From Streptomyces sp. MNU76 (GTDB lineage Bacteria > Actinomycetota > Actinomycetes > Streptomycetales > Streptomycetaceae): a stretch of 64,000 bases of DNA. The translations under genes were made by a program, and so were the position numbers. Position 1 is the stretch's first letter, and each line of letters begins with the position of its first letter. The notes under the pieces were generated by a model. That model ran no database searches. It worked only from the letters and a program-made list of their open reading frames with translations, and had not been told where the DNA came from. This document shows, piece after piece, positions 52,780 through 61,733 of this stretch. The stretch is taken from assembly GCF_020982545.1 (NCBI RefSeq), contig NZ_JAJKLK010000001.1:1240001-1304000 (forward strand). Direction: 5' to 3'.

Positions 52780-54129
52780 GTGACCGTGAACGCTAAGTCC
52801 AGCGCGAGCGCTGGCAACACCTGGCGAGACCTGCCCGCGGCGCAGCAGCCCGAGTACCCCGACACCGAGGCTCTGCGCGCAGTCGTTGCGGAGCTCGAGT
52901 CGTATCCGCCGCTCGTCTTCGCGGGCGAGTGCGACCAGCTGCGCGCCCGGATGGCGTCCGTCGCCAAGGGAGAGGCGTTCCTCCTCCAGGGCGGCGACTG
53001 TGCCGAGGCCTTCGACGCCGTGTCGGCCGACCACATCCGCAACAAGCTGAAGACGCTGCTCCAGATGGGCGCCGTCCTCACGTACGCGGCCTCCGTGCCG
53101 GTCGTGAAGGTCGGCCGGATCGCCGGGCAGTACTCCAAGCCCCGCTCCAAGGGCACCGAGACCCGCGACGGCGTGACCCTGCCGACCTACCGCGGCGACT
53201 CCGTCAACGGCTTCGACTTCAACGAGGCCGCCCGCATCCCGGACCCCGAGCGCCTGAAGCGGATGTACAACGCCTCCGCCTCCACGCTCAACCTGGTGCG
53301 CGCCTTCACCACCGGCGGTTACGCCGACCTGCGCCAGGTGCACGCCTGGAACCAGGACTTCGTGAAGTCGTCCCCGTCCGGCCAGCGCTACGAGCAGCTC
53401 GCCCGGGAGATCGACAACGCGCTGAACTTCATGCACGCCTGCGGGGCCGACCCGGAGGAGTTCCGCACCGTCGAGTTCTTCTCCTCGCACGAGGCGCTGC
53501 TGCTCGACTACGAGTCGGCGCTGACCCGCGTGGACTCGCGCACCGGCCGGCTCTACGACGTCTCGGCGCACATGGTGTGGATCGGTGAGCGCACCCGGCA
53601 GCTGGACCACGCGCACATCGAGTTCGCCTCGAAGATCCGCAACCCGATCGGGATCAAGCTCGGCCCGACGACCACGGCCGAGGAGGCGCTGCAGTACATC
53701 GAGCGCCTCGACCCGGACCGCGAGCCCGGCCGCCTCACCTTCATCGTGCGCATGGGCGCGGACAAGGTCCGTGACAAGCTGCCCGAGCTGGTCGAGAAGG
53801 TCACCGCGTCCGGCGCCACCGTGGCCTGGGTGACCGACCCGATGCACGGCAACACCTTCGAGGCCGCCTCCGGCCACAAGACCCGCCGCTTCGACGACGT
53901 GCTCGACGAGGTCAAGGGCTTCTTCGAGGTCCACAAGGGTCTGGGCACCCACCCGGGCGGCATCCACGTGGAGCTCACCGGCGACGACGTCACCGAGTGC
54001 GTGGGCGGCGGCGACGAGATCTTCGTCGACGACCTGCACCAGCGCTACGAGACCGCGTGCGACCCCCGGCTCAACCGCAGCCAGTCGCTGGACCTGGCGT
54101 TCCTGGTCGCGGAGCTGTACCGGGACTAG
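52780..54129 (+). CDS. aroH: Class II 3-deoxy-7-phosphoheptulonate (DAHP) synthase
   Basis: A 449-residue class II (plant-like) DAHP synthase. It condenses PEP and erythrose-4-phosphate as the first step of the shikimate pathway. Metal and substrate motifs are LLQGGDCAEAFDAVSA, the Arg/Lys-rich KVGRIAGQYSKPRSKGTE, FSSHEALLLDYE, IKLGPTTTAEEAL, VAWVTDPMHGNTFEA and GIHVELTGDDVTEC. I choose GTG 52780 (VTVNAKSS). A TAATGT -10 hexamer at 52767-52772 places the transcript start at about that codon, so translation may be leaderless; GTG 52771 and 52786 are alternatives. It is next to trpEG, so flux toward tryptophan is organised locally. A strong terminator follows. Confidence 0.96.
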   Translation: MTVNAKSSASAGNTWRDLPAAQQPEYPDTEALRAVVAELESYPPLVFAGECDQLRARMASVAKGEAFLLQGGDCAEAFDAVSADHIRNKLKTLLQMGAVLTYAASVPVVKVGRIAGQYSKPRSKGTETRDGVTLPTYRGDSVNGFDFNEAARIPDPERLKRMYNASASTLNLVRAFTTGGYADLRQVHAWNQDFVKSSPSGQRYEQLAREIDNALNFMHACGADPEEFRTVEFFSSHEALLLDYESALTRVDSRTGRLYDVSAHMVWIGERTRQLDHAHIEFASKIRNPIGIKLGPTTTAEEALQYIERLDPDREPGRLTFIVRMGADKVRDKLPELVEKVTASGATVAWVTDPMHGNTFEAASGHKTRRFDDVLDEVKGFFEVHKGLGTHPGGIHVELTGDDVTECVGGGDEIFVDDLHQRYETACDPRLNRSQSLDLAFLVAELYRD

Positions 54130-54180
54130 TAGGAGATCAACAGTGGGTGCGCCTGTTACGGGTGCGTGACAGGGCATGAC

Positions 54181-54214
54181 GTGGGGCGCGGATCACATAC
54201 GATCCGCGCCCCAC
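54181..54214 (+). terminator. Terminator after aroH
   Basis: GTGGGGCGCGGATC and GATCCGCGCCCCAC form a 14-bp perfect stem around ACATAC. Confidence 0.88.
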
Positions 54215-54247
54215 TCCACTGTTGCGCTTCCGGCTCGCCGGGTAAGG

Positions 54248-54266
54248 TTAGGTTAGCCTCACCGAT
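54248..54266 (+). promoter_or_regulatory. DmdR1/IdeR-type iron box before bfd
   Basis: TTAGGTTAGCCTCACCGAT agrees with the actinobacterial iron box (TTAGGTTAGGCTCACCTAA) at most positions, including both TTAG half-site elements on the left and the CTCACC on the right. It lies 46 nt before the bfd start, in the promoter region. Fe(II)-loaded DmdR1 would repress here, so bfd should rise on iron limitation. Confidence 0.8.
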
Positions 54267-54311
54267 CATCGGGACGGCGCCCTCTATCGATCCCGGCGGG
54301 AGGTGAACCGC

Positions 54312-54536
54312 GTGTTCGTCTGCAGTTGCTTCGGCGTCACCGAGCAGCAGGTCAAGAAGCATGCGGCGGACGGCGCCTGCACCCCTCGCCAGATAGCGTC
54401 CGCCTGCAAGGCGGGCACGGACTGCGGCTCCTGCGTCCGGCGGATCCAGGCGATCCTCGGCCGGGGCGCGTGCCCGCGCCGTGAGTCGGTCGACCAGGGC
54501 GAGTCGGTCTTCACCGAGCTCGAGGAAGCGGCCTGA
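54312..54536 (+). CDS. bfd: Bacterioferritin-associated ferredoxin
   Basis: A 74-residue [2Fe-2S] protein of the Bfd family. It delivers electrons to bacterioferritin for iron release. The four ligands are in VFVCSCFGVTEQQV and AGTDCGSCVRRIQ. GTG 54312 follows GGGAGGTG at 8 nt; the in-frame GTG at 54303 sits on that site. An iron box controls it, and the convergent neighbour is bacterioferritin, so storage and release genes are side by side but oppositely placed. A short hairpin (about 54545-54560) separates their ends. Confidence 0.94.
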   Translation: MFVCSCFGVTEQQVKKHAADGACTPRQIASACKAGTDCGSCVRRIQAILGRGACPRRESVDQGESVFTELEEAA

Positions 54537-54561
54537 CCCGGTTCCCGGGCTGCCGCCCGGC

Positions 54562-55041
54562 TCAGCTCTCGGGCTGTTCGATCAGCTGCGCGATGTAGAG
54601 CGCCTCGCCGAGCTTCTCCAGCAGTTCCAGCTGGGTGTCCAGGTAGTCGATGTGGTGCTCCTCGTCCTCGAGGATCGACTCGAAGATGTTCGCCGAGGTG
54701 ATGTCGCCCTTGTTGCGCATCACCTCGATGCCGCGCTTGAGGCGGTCGATGGCCTCGACCTCGATCTGCCGGTCGGCCTCGAACATCTCCTTGACCGTCT
54801 GGCCCACCCGTACGTGGAACAGCCGCTGGTAGTTCGGCAGCCCGTCCAGGAACAGGATCCGGTCGGTGAGCACCTCCGCGTGCTTCATCTCGTCGAACGA
54901 CTCGTGACGCGTGTACTTCGCGAGCTTCGTCCAGCCGAAGTTCTCCTGCATCTTCGCGTGCAGGAAGTACTGGTTGATCGCGGTGAGCTCCGCGGTCAGC
55001 TGCTCGTTGAGGAATTCGATGACCTCGGGGTCGCCCTGCAT
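54562..55041 (-). CDS. bfr: Bacterioferritin
   Basis: A 159-residue iron-storage subunit; 24 copies form a shell with heme at dimer interfaces. Ferroxidase ligands are visible: QLTAELTAINQYFLH (Glu18 region), YTRHESFDEMKHAE (Glu51, His54), EVEAIDRLKRG (Glu94) and ILEDEEHHIDYLDTQ (Glu127, His130). The heme Met is in AKMQENFGW or the RILFLDGLP turn region; which one is not certain. ATG 55041 follows AAGGAGCC. The promoter region carries two 18-bp direct repeats that may be activator sites. Confidence 0.95.
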   Translation of the reverse strand: MQGDPEVIEFLNEQLTAELTAINQYFLHAKMQENFGWTKLAKYTRHESFDEMKHAEVLTDRILFLDGLPNYQRLFHVRVGQTVKEMFEADRQIEVEAIDRLKRGIEVMRNKGDITSANIFESILEDEEHHIDYLDTQLELLEKLGEALYIAQLIEQPES

Positions 55042-55113
55042 CGCAGAGGCTCCTTCCAAGCGGGGAACTGGGAGGTTGCGCCGCGATGATTGCACCGCTG
55101 TCGAAGATCGTCC

Positions 55114-55150
55114 AGTAAGTGCAAGCTTAGTAAGTAAGTGCAGCCTTAGT
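55114..55150 (-). promoter_or_regulatory. Tandem 18-bp direct repeats upstream of bfr
   Basis: AGTAAGTGCAAGCTTAGT (55114-55131) and AGTAAGTGCAGCCTTAGT (55133-55150) differ at two positions and are spaced by a 19-bp period. They are 73 nt before the bfr start. On the bfr strand each reads ACTAAGSYTGCACTTACT, loosely like an iron box. Tandem boxes of this period are known where IdeR activates bacterioferritin genes in mycobacteria; applying that here is inference. Confidence 0.6.
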
Positions 55151-55215
55151 TCTAAATGTCCGGGTCGGGTGGGCCCTGGTCATGTGCACCACTCGGGGTC
55201 TGTCAGGATGGAGTC

Positions 55216-55863
55216 ATGGGTCAGCCGGTGGAACGCGAATCAGGAGATCGCGCATCTGAGAACGCCGCGTCGTCGCAGCTTCCGCCGGGACAGCGGCTCC
55301 AACGCGGCTGGCCGGTCACCCATTACGGGCCCGTCCCCAAGTTCCGTCCGGAGCGCTGGGACTTCCGGGTCTTCGGCGCCACCGCCGACGGCGAGAAGCA
55401 CTCCTGGACCCACGACGAGTTCACCGCCCTGCCGTACGCCTCGGTCGTGGCCGATCTGCACTGCGTGACGAAGTTCAGCATGGTCGGCGCCGAATGGGGC
55501 GGCATCCCGGCCCGGACGATCCTGGACACCGCGCCGCCCGCCGCCGAGGTCACCCATGTGATGGTGTGGGCGGAGTACGGCTTCAGCTCCAACCTCCGCC
55601 TCGCCGACTTCGCCGACGACCGCACGATCTTCGCCACCCACAAGGACGGCGAACTCCTCACCGCCGAGCACGGCTTCCCCCTCCGCCTCGTCGTCCCCCA
55701 CCTGTACGCCTGGAAGGGCCCCAAGTGGGTCCGCGGCATCGAGTACATGACCGCCGACCGCCGCGGCTTCTGGGAGGAACGCGGCTACCACAACATCGGC
55801 GACCCCTGGCAGGAGCAGCGCTACTCCTACCAGGAGGAACCGGGGGACGGCCCCGAGCTCTGA
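55216..55863 (+). CDS. Sulfite-oxidase-like molybdopterin oxidoreductase
   Basis: A 215-residue single-domain oxidoreductase with the sulfite-oxidase molybdenum-cofactor fold. The Mo-ligating cysteine is in VVADLHCVTKFSMVG. Other contacts lie in GFSSNLRLADFADD, GFPLRLVVPHLYAWKGPKW and IEYMTADRRGFWEERGYH, the usual end of YedY/SuOx-like proteins. It lacks the dimerisation and heme domains and a Tat signal, so it is probably cytoplasmic with an unknown donor. ATG 55216 comes right after CAGGATGGAGTC. Its partner reductase is not evident nearby. Confidence 0.88.
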   Translation: MGQPVERESGDRASENAASSQLPPGQRLQRGWPVTHYGPVPKFRPERWDFRVFGATADGEKHSWTHDEFTALPYASVVADLHCVTKFSMVGAEWGGIPARTILDTAPPAAEVTHVMVWAEYGFSSNLRLADFADDRTIFATHKDGELLTAEHGFPLRLVVPHLYAWKGPKWVRGIEYMTADRRGFWEERGYHNIGDPWQEQRYSYQEEPGDGPEL

Positions 55864-55917
55864 CGTCGACGAGGCGCCCCGGCCGTCCCCGAGCCGCTCG
55901 GACCGTCCCGGTCGGCG

Positions 55918-56847
55918 TCAGCCGTCCCTGAGCTTCTTCAGGCGTTCCACGTCCGCCGCGTGGCCCTCCTTGCCGCCCGGGGTCTCGATGATCAGCGGGA
56001 CGCCCTCCGTGGCGGGGTGGGTCATCAGGGCACGGAACGGGTCCTCGCCGATGTGTCCGGAGCCGATGTTCTCGTGGCGGTCCTTGTGGGCGCCGACCAC
56101 GTCCTTGGAGTCGTTGGCGTGGATCAGCTTCAGCCGGCCCTCGCCGACCGTGTCCACCAACAGGTCCAGCGTCCGGTGCATGCCGTCGGGCCCGGTCAGG
56201 TCGTGGCCCGCGGCGAAGATGTGGCAGGTGTCCAGACAGACCCCCAGCTTCGGGTGGGCGTCCAGGGCCTCGAAGTACGGCCCGAAGTCCCAGGTGCGGG
56301 AACACAGCGAGGCCCCCTGGCCGGCCGTCGACTCCAGCAGCAGATACGGGTCGTCGTCGTGGGTCAACTCGTCCAGCAGCGGCAGCAGATACTCCCGTAC
56401 CTGCTTGAGCGCCACCGAACGGTCCCGCCCGCCGGTCGCGCTGCCCGTGTGCACGACCACCCCGAGCGCGCCGATCTCCCGGCCCCGGCGCAGCGAGTGC
56501 CGCATCGACTCCACGGACTTCTCCGCCGTCGCCTCGGTGTGCGAACCGAAGTTGATCAGGTACGGCGCGTGGACGTAGGCGGGGATCGACTCCTCGGCGC
56601 AGGCCGCGCGGAACTCCTCGTCCTGCCGGGGGTTGCCGGCCGGGGTCGCCCAGCCGCGCGGGTTGGCGACGAAGACCTGGACGGTCTCGGCCTTCAGATC
56701 ACGGGCGTAGGTCAGCCCGACGGAGTTCAGGCCCCCGGCGACGGGCACATGGCCGCCGACGGGGTTGCGGGAAGGGCCGACGGGACCGGGGCGGTGCCGG
56801 GGAGCCCGGGGTGGGGGCCGGGAGGCCGGGGACTGCGGAGTGCTCAC
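55918..56847 (-). CDS. nfo: Deoxyribonuclease IV (AP endonuclease family 2)
   Basis: A 309-residue TIM-barrel endonuclease that cuts 5' of abasic sites in base-excision repair using three zinc ions. Zinc-ligand motifs are YVHAPYLINFGSH, VVVHTGSATG, LLLESTAGQG, GVCLDTCHIFAAGHDL, LIHANDSKD, HENIGSGHIGED and PLIIETPGGKEGH. The first 30 residues are Pro/Arg-rich and are probably not part of the fold. GTG 56847 is the annotated-style start; the true one may be nearer GGHVPVAGG. Upstream, the PASTA kinase gene points in the same direction but ends before it. Confidence 0.93.
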   Translation of the reverse strand: MSTPQSPASRPPPRAPRHRPGPVGPSRNPVGGHVPVAGGLNSVGLTYARDLKAETVQVFVANPRGWATPAGNPRQDEEFRAACAEESIPAYVHAPYLINFGSHTEATAEKSVESMRHSLRRGREIGALGVVVHTGSATGGRDRSVALKQVREYLLPLLDELTHDDDPYLLLESTAGQGASLCSRTWDFGPYFEALDAHPKLGVCLDTCHIFAAGHDLTGPDGMHRTLDLLVDTVGEGRLKLIHANDSKDVVGAHKDRHENIGSGHIGEDPFRALMTHPATEGVPLIIETPGGKEGHAADVERLKKLRDG

Positions 56848-56914
56848 CGCACCAGGGTGTCATGCGCTCCGAGGTGCCCGGCCGCCGGTTCGAGGCGACG
56901 GCCGGGCCGGTCCG

Positions 56915-58831
56915 TCAGCGGATCTCGATGGTGATGGTCGAGCCCTTGGGCGCGGTGTCCCCGCCGTCCACGGACTGGCTCCTGACCTCGTCGCCGAAGA
57001 GCCCGAGGAGCCCCCGGTCCTCCTCGACCTCGAAGCCGGCGTCCTTGAGCCGCTGGGTCGCCTCGTCGACGCTGTCGCCCACGACGTCGGGGACCTCGAC
57101 CATCACGGGCCCCTTGGAGAGCGTCAGCGTGACGGTGTCGCCCTGGCCGACCTGCTTGCCCACCCCGGGAGCCTGCTCGGCCACGAGCCCCTTGTCGAAC
57201 TCGGAGTTGACCCGCCCGGAGGCGATCTTCACCTTCAGGCCCGCCTGCTCCAGCTCGGCGGTGGCGTCCGCGACCGAATCGCCCGACACGTCGGGCACCT
57301 CCACCGGGGCGCCCCGGCTGACCACGATCCTGACCGCCGCGCCGGACGAGATCTCGGTGCCCGTCCCCGGCTGGGTGCTGATCACCTGCCCCCTGATGAC
57401 CTCGTCGCTGAACTCCCGTGTCACCACGCCGGGTTCGAGCCCGGCGTCCTTCAGTTTGCTCTTCGCGACATCCAGCCGATAACCCTGGAGATCCGGCACC
57501 TTCACGGTCTGCGGACCCTTGGAGATCGTCACCGTCACCGTGTCGTTGTCCCGGATCCGCTCGCCGGGCGCCGGGTCGGTGCCGATCACCCTGCCCCGCT
57601 TGACGGTGTCACTGAACGCCCGCTCGACGTCGACGCCCAGCCCGGCGCCCTCCAGCCGCTTCGTGGCGTCCGCCTCGCTCTGCTGCAACACGGCCGGGAC
57701 CTGCGTGAACTGACCCGAGTTGATGTACCAGACGCCGCCGCCCACGCCCAGGACGAGCACCACGGCGACGACGACCGCCCACAGCCCGCGCCGGGGCGCG
57801 GCGGAGGCGCGGGTGCGCCGGGGAGGCGGAGGCGCGTCGAACCGGCTGGTGCGGTGCAACCGCTCGTCGGGATCGAGTCCCACCGACCGCGACACGGACA
57901 GGGAACGCGGAATCACGCTCGTCCGGTCCTCCGCGGTGTCGTGGCCGTCGGCTATCGCCTGCGGCGGCACCGCGTCCAGCTGCTCGGCGCTCAGCGCGGC
58001 CCGCGCCTCCAGGGTCTGCCCGAGCAGCGCCACGGCGTCGTAGGGCCGCAGCTCCGGATTGCGGGCGGTCGCCGAGGCGACCAGCGCGTCCAGGTCGTAG
58101 GGCAGCCCCGGCACCGCGGCCGACGGCGGCGGCACGTCGTCGTGGAGCGCGTGGTAGAGCACCTGTGCGGGAGACTCGCCGGCGTGCGGCTTGCCGCCGG
58201 TCAGCATCTCGTAGAGCATCACGCCGCACGCGTACACGTCGACACGGGTGTCGGTCGTGCCGTGCTCCAGCTGCTCGGGGGCGAGGTAGGAGACGGTGCC
58301 GAGGACGGCGCCGGTCGTGCTGGTGACGGTGTCCACGGCCCGGACGAGCCCGAAGTCGGCGACCTTGACCCGGCCGTCGTCCCCTATCAGCACGTTCTCC
58401 GGCTTCATGTCCCGGTGCACGAACCCGGCGCGGTGCGCGGCGCCCAGCGCGGCGAGCACCGGCTCCAGGATGTCCAGCGCGGCGCGGGGCTGCAGTGCCC
58501 CACGCTCGCGCAGCACGTCCCGCAGGGTGCAGCCGGCGACGTACTCCATCGCGAGGTAGACGTACGAGCCGTCGGTGCCCTGGTCGTAGACCCCCACCAC
58601 GTTCGGGTGGGAGAGCCGGGCCACCGACTTAGCCTCCCGGATGAACCGCTCGACGAACGTCCGGTCCGCGGCCAGCGTCGGATGCATCACCTTGAGTGCG
58701 AGCACGCGGTCGAGGCGGGTGTCCACGGTCCGGTAGACCGTGGCCATCCCGCCGACCGCGATCCGCGCCTCGACTCGATACCGGCCGTCGAGCACCTGGC
58801 CGACAAGCGGGTCCTGAAGGGTCGTGTCCAC
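56915..58831 (-). CDS. PASTA-domain Ser/Thr protein kinase (PknB-like)
   Basis: A 638-residue membrane kinase. Residues 12-275 are the Hanks domain, with VGGMATVYRTVD, ALKVMHPT, HRDMKPENVLIG and ADFGLVRAVD. The activation loop has TSTTGAVLGTVSYLAPEQ, with the Thr residues that PknB autophosphorylates. One helix (GLWAVVVAVVLVLGVGGGVWYI) precedes four PASTA repeats (VPAVLQQS, VPDLQGYR, VPDVSGDS, VPDVVGDS) that bind muropeptides or lipid II outside. I choose GTG 58831, which follows a TACACT -10 hexamer by 7 nt and so may be leaderless; ATG 58867 is the alternative. It is a candidate kinase for the Rv2175c-type protein encoded 4 kb away. Confidence 0.95.
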   Translation of the reverse strand: MDTTLQDPLVGQVLDGRYRVEARIAVGGMATVYRTVDTRLDRVLALKVMHPTLAADRTFVERFIREAKSVARLSHPNVVGVYDQGTDGSYVYLAMEYVAGCTLRDVLRERGALQPRAALDILEPVLAALGAAHRAGFVHRDMKPENVLIGDDGRVKVADFGLVRAVDTVTSTTGAVLGTVSYLAPEQLEHGTTDTRVDVYACGVMLYEMLTGGKPHAGESPAQVLYHALHDDVPPPSAAVPGLPYDLDALVASATARNPELRPYDAVALLGQTLEARAALSAEQLDAVPPQAIADGHDTAEDRTSVIPRSLSVSRSVGLDPDERLHRTSRFDAPPPPRRTRASAAPRRGLWAVVVAVVLVLGVGGGVWYINSGQFTQVPAVLQQSEADATKRLEGAGLGVDVERAFSDTVKRGRVIGTDPAPGERIRDNDTVTVTISKGPQTVKVPDLQGYRLDVAKSKLKDAGLEPGVVTREFSDEVIRGQVISTQPGTGTEISSGAAVRIVVSRGAPVEVPDVSGDSVADATAELEQAGLKVKIASGRVNSEFDKGLVAEQAPGVGKQVGQGDTVTLTLSKGPVMVEVPDVVGDSVDEATQRLKDAGFEVEEDRGLLGLFGDEVRSQSVDGGDTAPKGSTITIEIR

Positions 58832-58993
58832 GCAGGTGAGTGTACGAGCCGCCGCCGACAGGCCCATGGGCCCCGGGACCCGGGAGACGTACTGCAGCAG
58901 AGCTGTGACCGAGACCGGAGGGCTGTGACGAGCGGGTCTCCGACGGAACTCGTTCGACTGTTCGAGTGAGGGCGGAGAGGCGTGAGCTCCGCC

Positions 58994-60007
<1,014 letters not shown>

Positions 60008-60011
<4 letters not shown>

Positions 60012-61183
60012 ACGGGCTGCTCCAGGAGTTCGCGGGCCGCGCCGGCGCGGAACCGCAGGGGGGTGAAGTCGCGCGCCTCGGCCGGCAGTTCACCGGTGGT
60101 CAGCACCTCGGCCAGGACGTCCCCGGTGACCGGAGTGAGAAGCACCCCGTTGCGGTAGTGGCCCGTCGCGAGGAGCAGGCCGTCCAGCCCGCTCGGGCCG
60201 AGGAGCGGGGCATTGTCGGGGGAGGCGGGGCGCAGTCCCGCGCGGGTCTCGGTGAGCGGCAGTTCGGTGATCCCGGGGACGAGTTCGTGGGCGTCCCGCA
60301 GCAGTTCGTACACCCCGCCCGCGGTGACCGTCGTGTCCCAGCCCTGCTCCTCGCTGGTCGCGCCGACGACGAGTTCGCCGTTCTCGCGCGGCACCAGATA
60401 GACCTGGCTGCCGCGCACCACGGCCCGCACGATACGGCTCAGGAAGGGCGCGTACGGCTTCGGGACGGTCAGCCGCAGCACCTGCCCCTTCACCGGCCGC
60501 ACCGGCGGCCGCACTTCGGCCGGGACCCCGGCGAGCCGCCCGCTGAGGCTGCCCGCGGCGAGGACGGTGTGCTCGGCGTCCAGCCGGTCGCCCGCGCCGG
60601 TGCGGACGCCCGTGGCCCGTTCCCGGGCCACCGACAGCTCCTCGGCCCAGGTCCGGTGGAACACCACCCCGGCGCGTTCGCAGGCCGCCACCAGGGCCGC
60701 GGAGAGCCGCCTCGGGTCGACCTGGTGGTCCCCGTCGACCCGCAGTCCGCCACGCACGCCCGGCGCGAGCATCGGTTCCAGGCGACGGCACTCCCGTCCG
60801 CTCAGCCACTCCGAGTCGAGGCCCGAGCGGCGTTGCAGGGCGTGCAGTTCGCGCAGATGCGCGCGGTCGTCGGCGTCGAGCGCGACGGCGAGGGTGCCCG
60901 AGCGGCGGTAGCCGAGGTCGAGGCCGGTGACCTCGGTCAGCTCGGCGGCGAAGTCCGGATAGCGGCGCGCGGACTCCAGGTTGAGCCCCAGCAGCGTCTG
61001 CTCGCCGTAGTGCAGTTCGGTCACGGCGGCGAGCATCCCGGCCGCCACCCGCGCGGCCCCGCCGCCGGGCTCGGGATCGACGACGGCCGTGGCGAACCCG
61101 CGCTGCGCGGACCGCCACGCCGTGACGAGACCGATGATTCCGCCCCCCACGACGAGGACGTCTGACGTGTGCGTACGCGACAT
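60008..61183 (-). CDS. thiO: Glycine oxidase ThiO
   Basis: A 391-residue FAD enzyme that oxidises glycine to the imine used for thiazole synthesis. DVLVVGGGIIGLVTAWRSAQ is the dinucleotide motif. RRSGTLAVALDADD, VYLVPRENGELVVGATSEE and RAGLRPASPDNAPLLGPSG, plus the end GHYRNGVLLTPVTGDVLAE, are typical of ThiO/DAO proteins. ATG 61183 gives SRTHTSDVLVVGGG; the upstream frame runs through a riboswitch. The start lies directly after the TPP aptamer, whose 3' end supplies the GGGAGGGG ribosome binding site. Expression should therefore fall when thiamine pyrophosphate is abundant. Confidence 0.95.
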
Positions 61184-61192
61184 GGGCGTCCA

Positions 61193-61288
61193 GCCCCTCC
61201 CTTCGCCGGCATGACCCGGATCAGGTTCGTACGGTCGGAGGCCGCCAGCCTCCCTCTCAGCCCGGTGCGCCCGGGCTCCCGCGAGTGC
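61193..61288 (-). promoter_or_regulatory. TPP (THI-box) riboswitch before thiO
   Basis: On the minus strand the aptamer reads GCGGGAGCCCGGGCGCACCGGGCTGAGAGGG (with the conserved CUGAGA), then a variable P3 stem GGAGGCTGGCGGCCTCC, then ACCTGATCCGGGTCATGCCGGCGAAGGGAG. These are the signature thi-box sequences. The 3' strand of P1 (GAAGGGAGGGGC) overlaps the ribosome binding site of thiO, so control is probably at translation start. Confidence 0.95.
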
Positions 61289-61344
61289 TCTACGGTGGCC
61301 CACCCTAGCCCCCGCCGTTCGTCCCAGTAAGGGAGCCCGTGCCC

Positions 61345-61701
61345 ATGGCCCGCTCGCTCGACGGTCTCGTCCTCGCCCCCGTCGCCGACCAAGCCCCAGG
61401 TCAGGTGGGCACCCGCACCCGGTTCACGTACCACGAGGAGGACGGCGAGATCTGGGCCGACTACGCGGGCGGCGACGTCGTGCGCGGCCGGCTCGTGGGC
61501 ACGCGCGCGGGGGACCGGCTGGACTTCCGCTACGTGCAGTTGAAGACGGACGGGACCACCGCCTCAGGGCACTGCGAGTCCCTCGTCGTCGAACTGCCCG
61601 ACGGGCGGGTCCGGCTGGAGGAGACCTGGCAGTGGGAGTCGCGGCCCGGCAGCGGGACGAGCGTGGTGGAGCAGGTCGAGCCGGCGGACCCCACCCCCTG
61701 A
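61345..61701 (+). CDS. Small beta-rich protein, unknown
   Basis: A 118-residue cytoplasmic protein with regular beta strands (TRFTYHEEDGEIWADYAGGDVVRGRLVG, RLDFRYVQLKTDGT, SLVVELPDGRVRLEETWQWES), resembling an n-acetylglutamate synthase-like or lipocalin-like small barrel. Function is unknown. ATG 61345 is 9 nt after GGGAG; GTG 61339 is only 3 nt away and less likely. Its stop touches the inverted repeat of the next promoter. Confidence 0.75.
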   Translation: MARSLDGLVLAPVADQAPGQVGTRTRFTYHEEDGEIWADYAGGDVVRGRLVGTRAGDRLDFRYVQLKTDGTTASGHCESLVVELPDGRVRLEETWQWESRPGSGTSVVEQVEPADPTP

Positions 61702-61717
61702 CTGACCGAATGTCAGT
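61701..61717. promoter_or_regulatory. Inverted repeat at the reductase promoter
   Basis: ACTGAC-cgaat-GTCAGT, 6-bp perfect arms with a 5-nt spacer, immediately before a TATGGT -10-like hexamer (61722-61727) and GTG 61734. It looks like a repressor operator. Confidence 0.5.
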
Positions 61718-61733
61718 TGTCTATGGTGATCGG

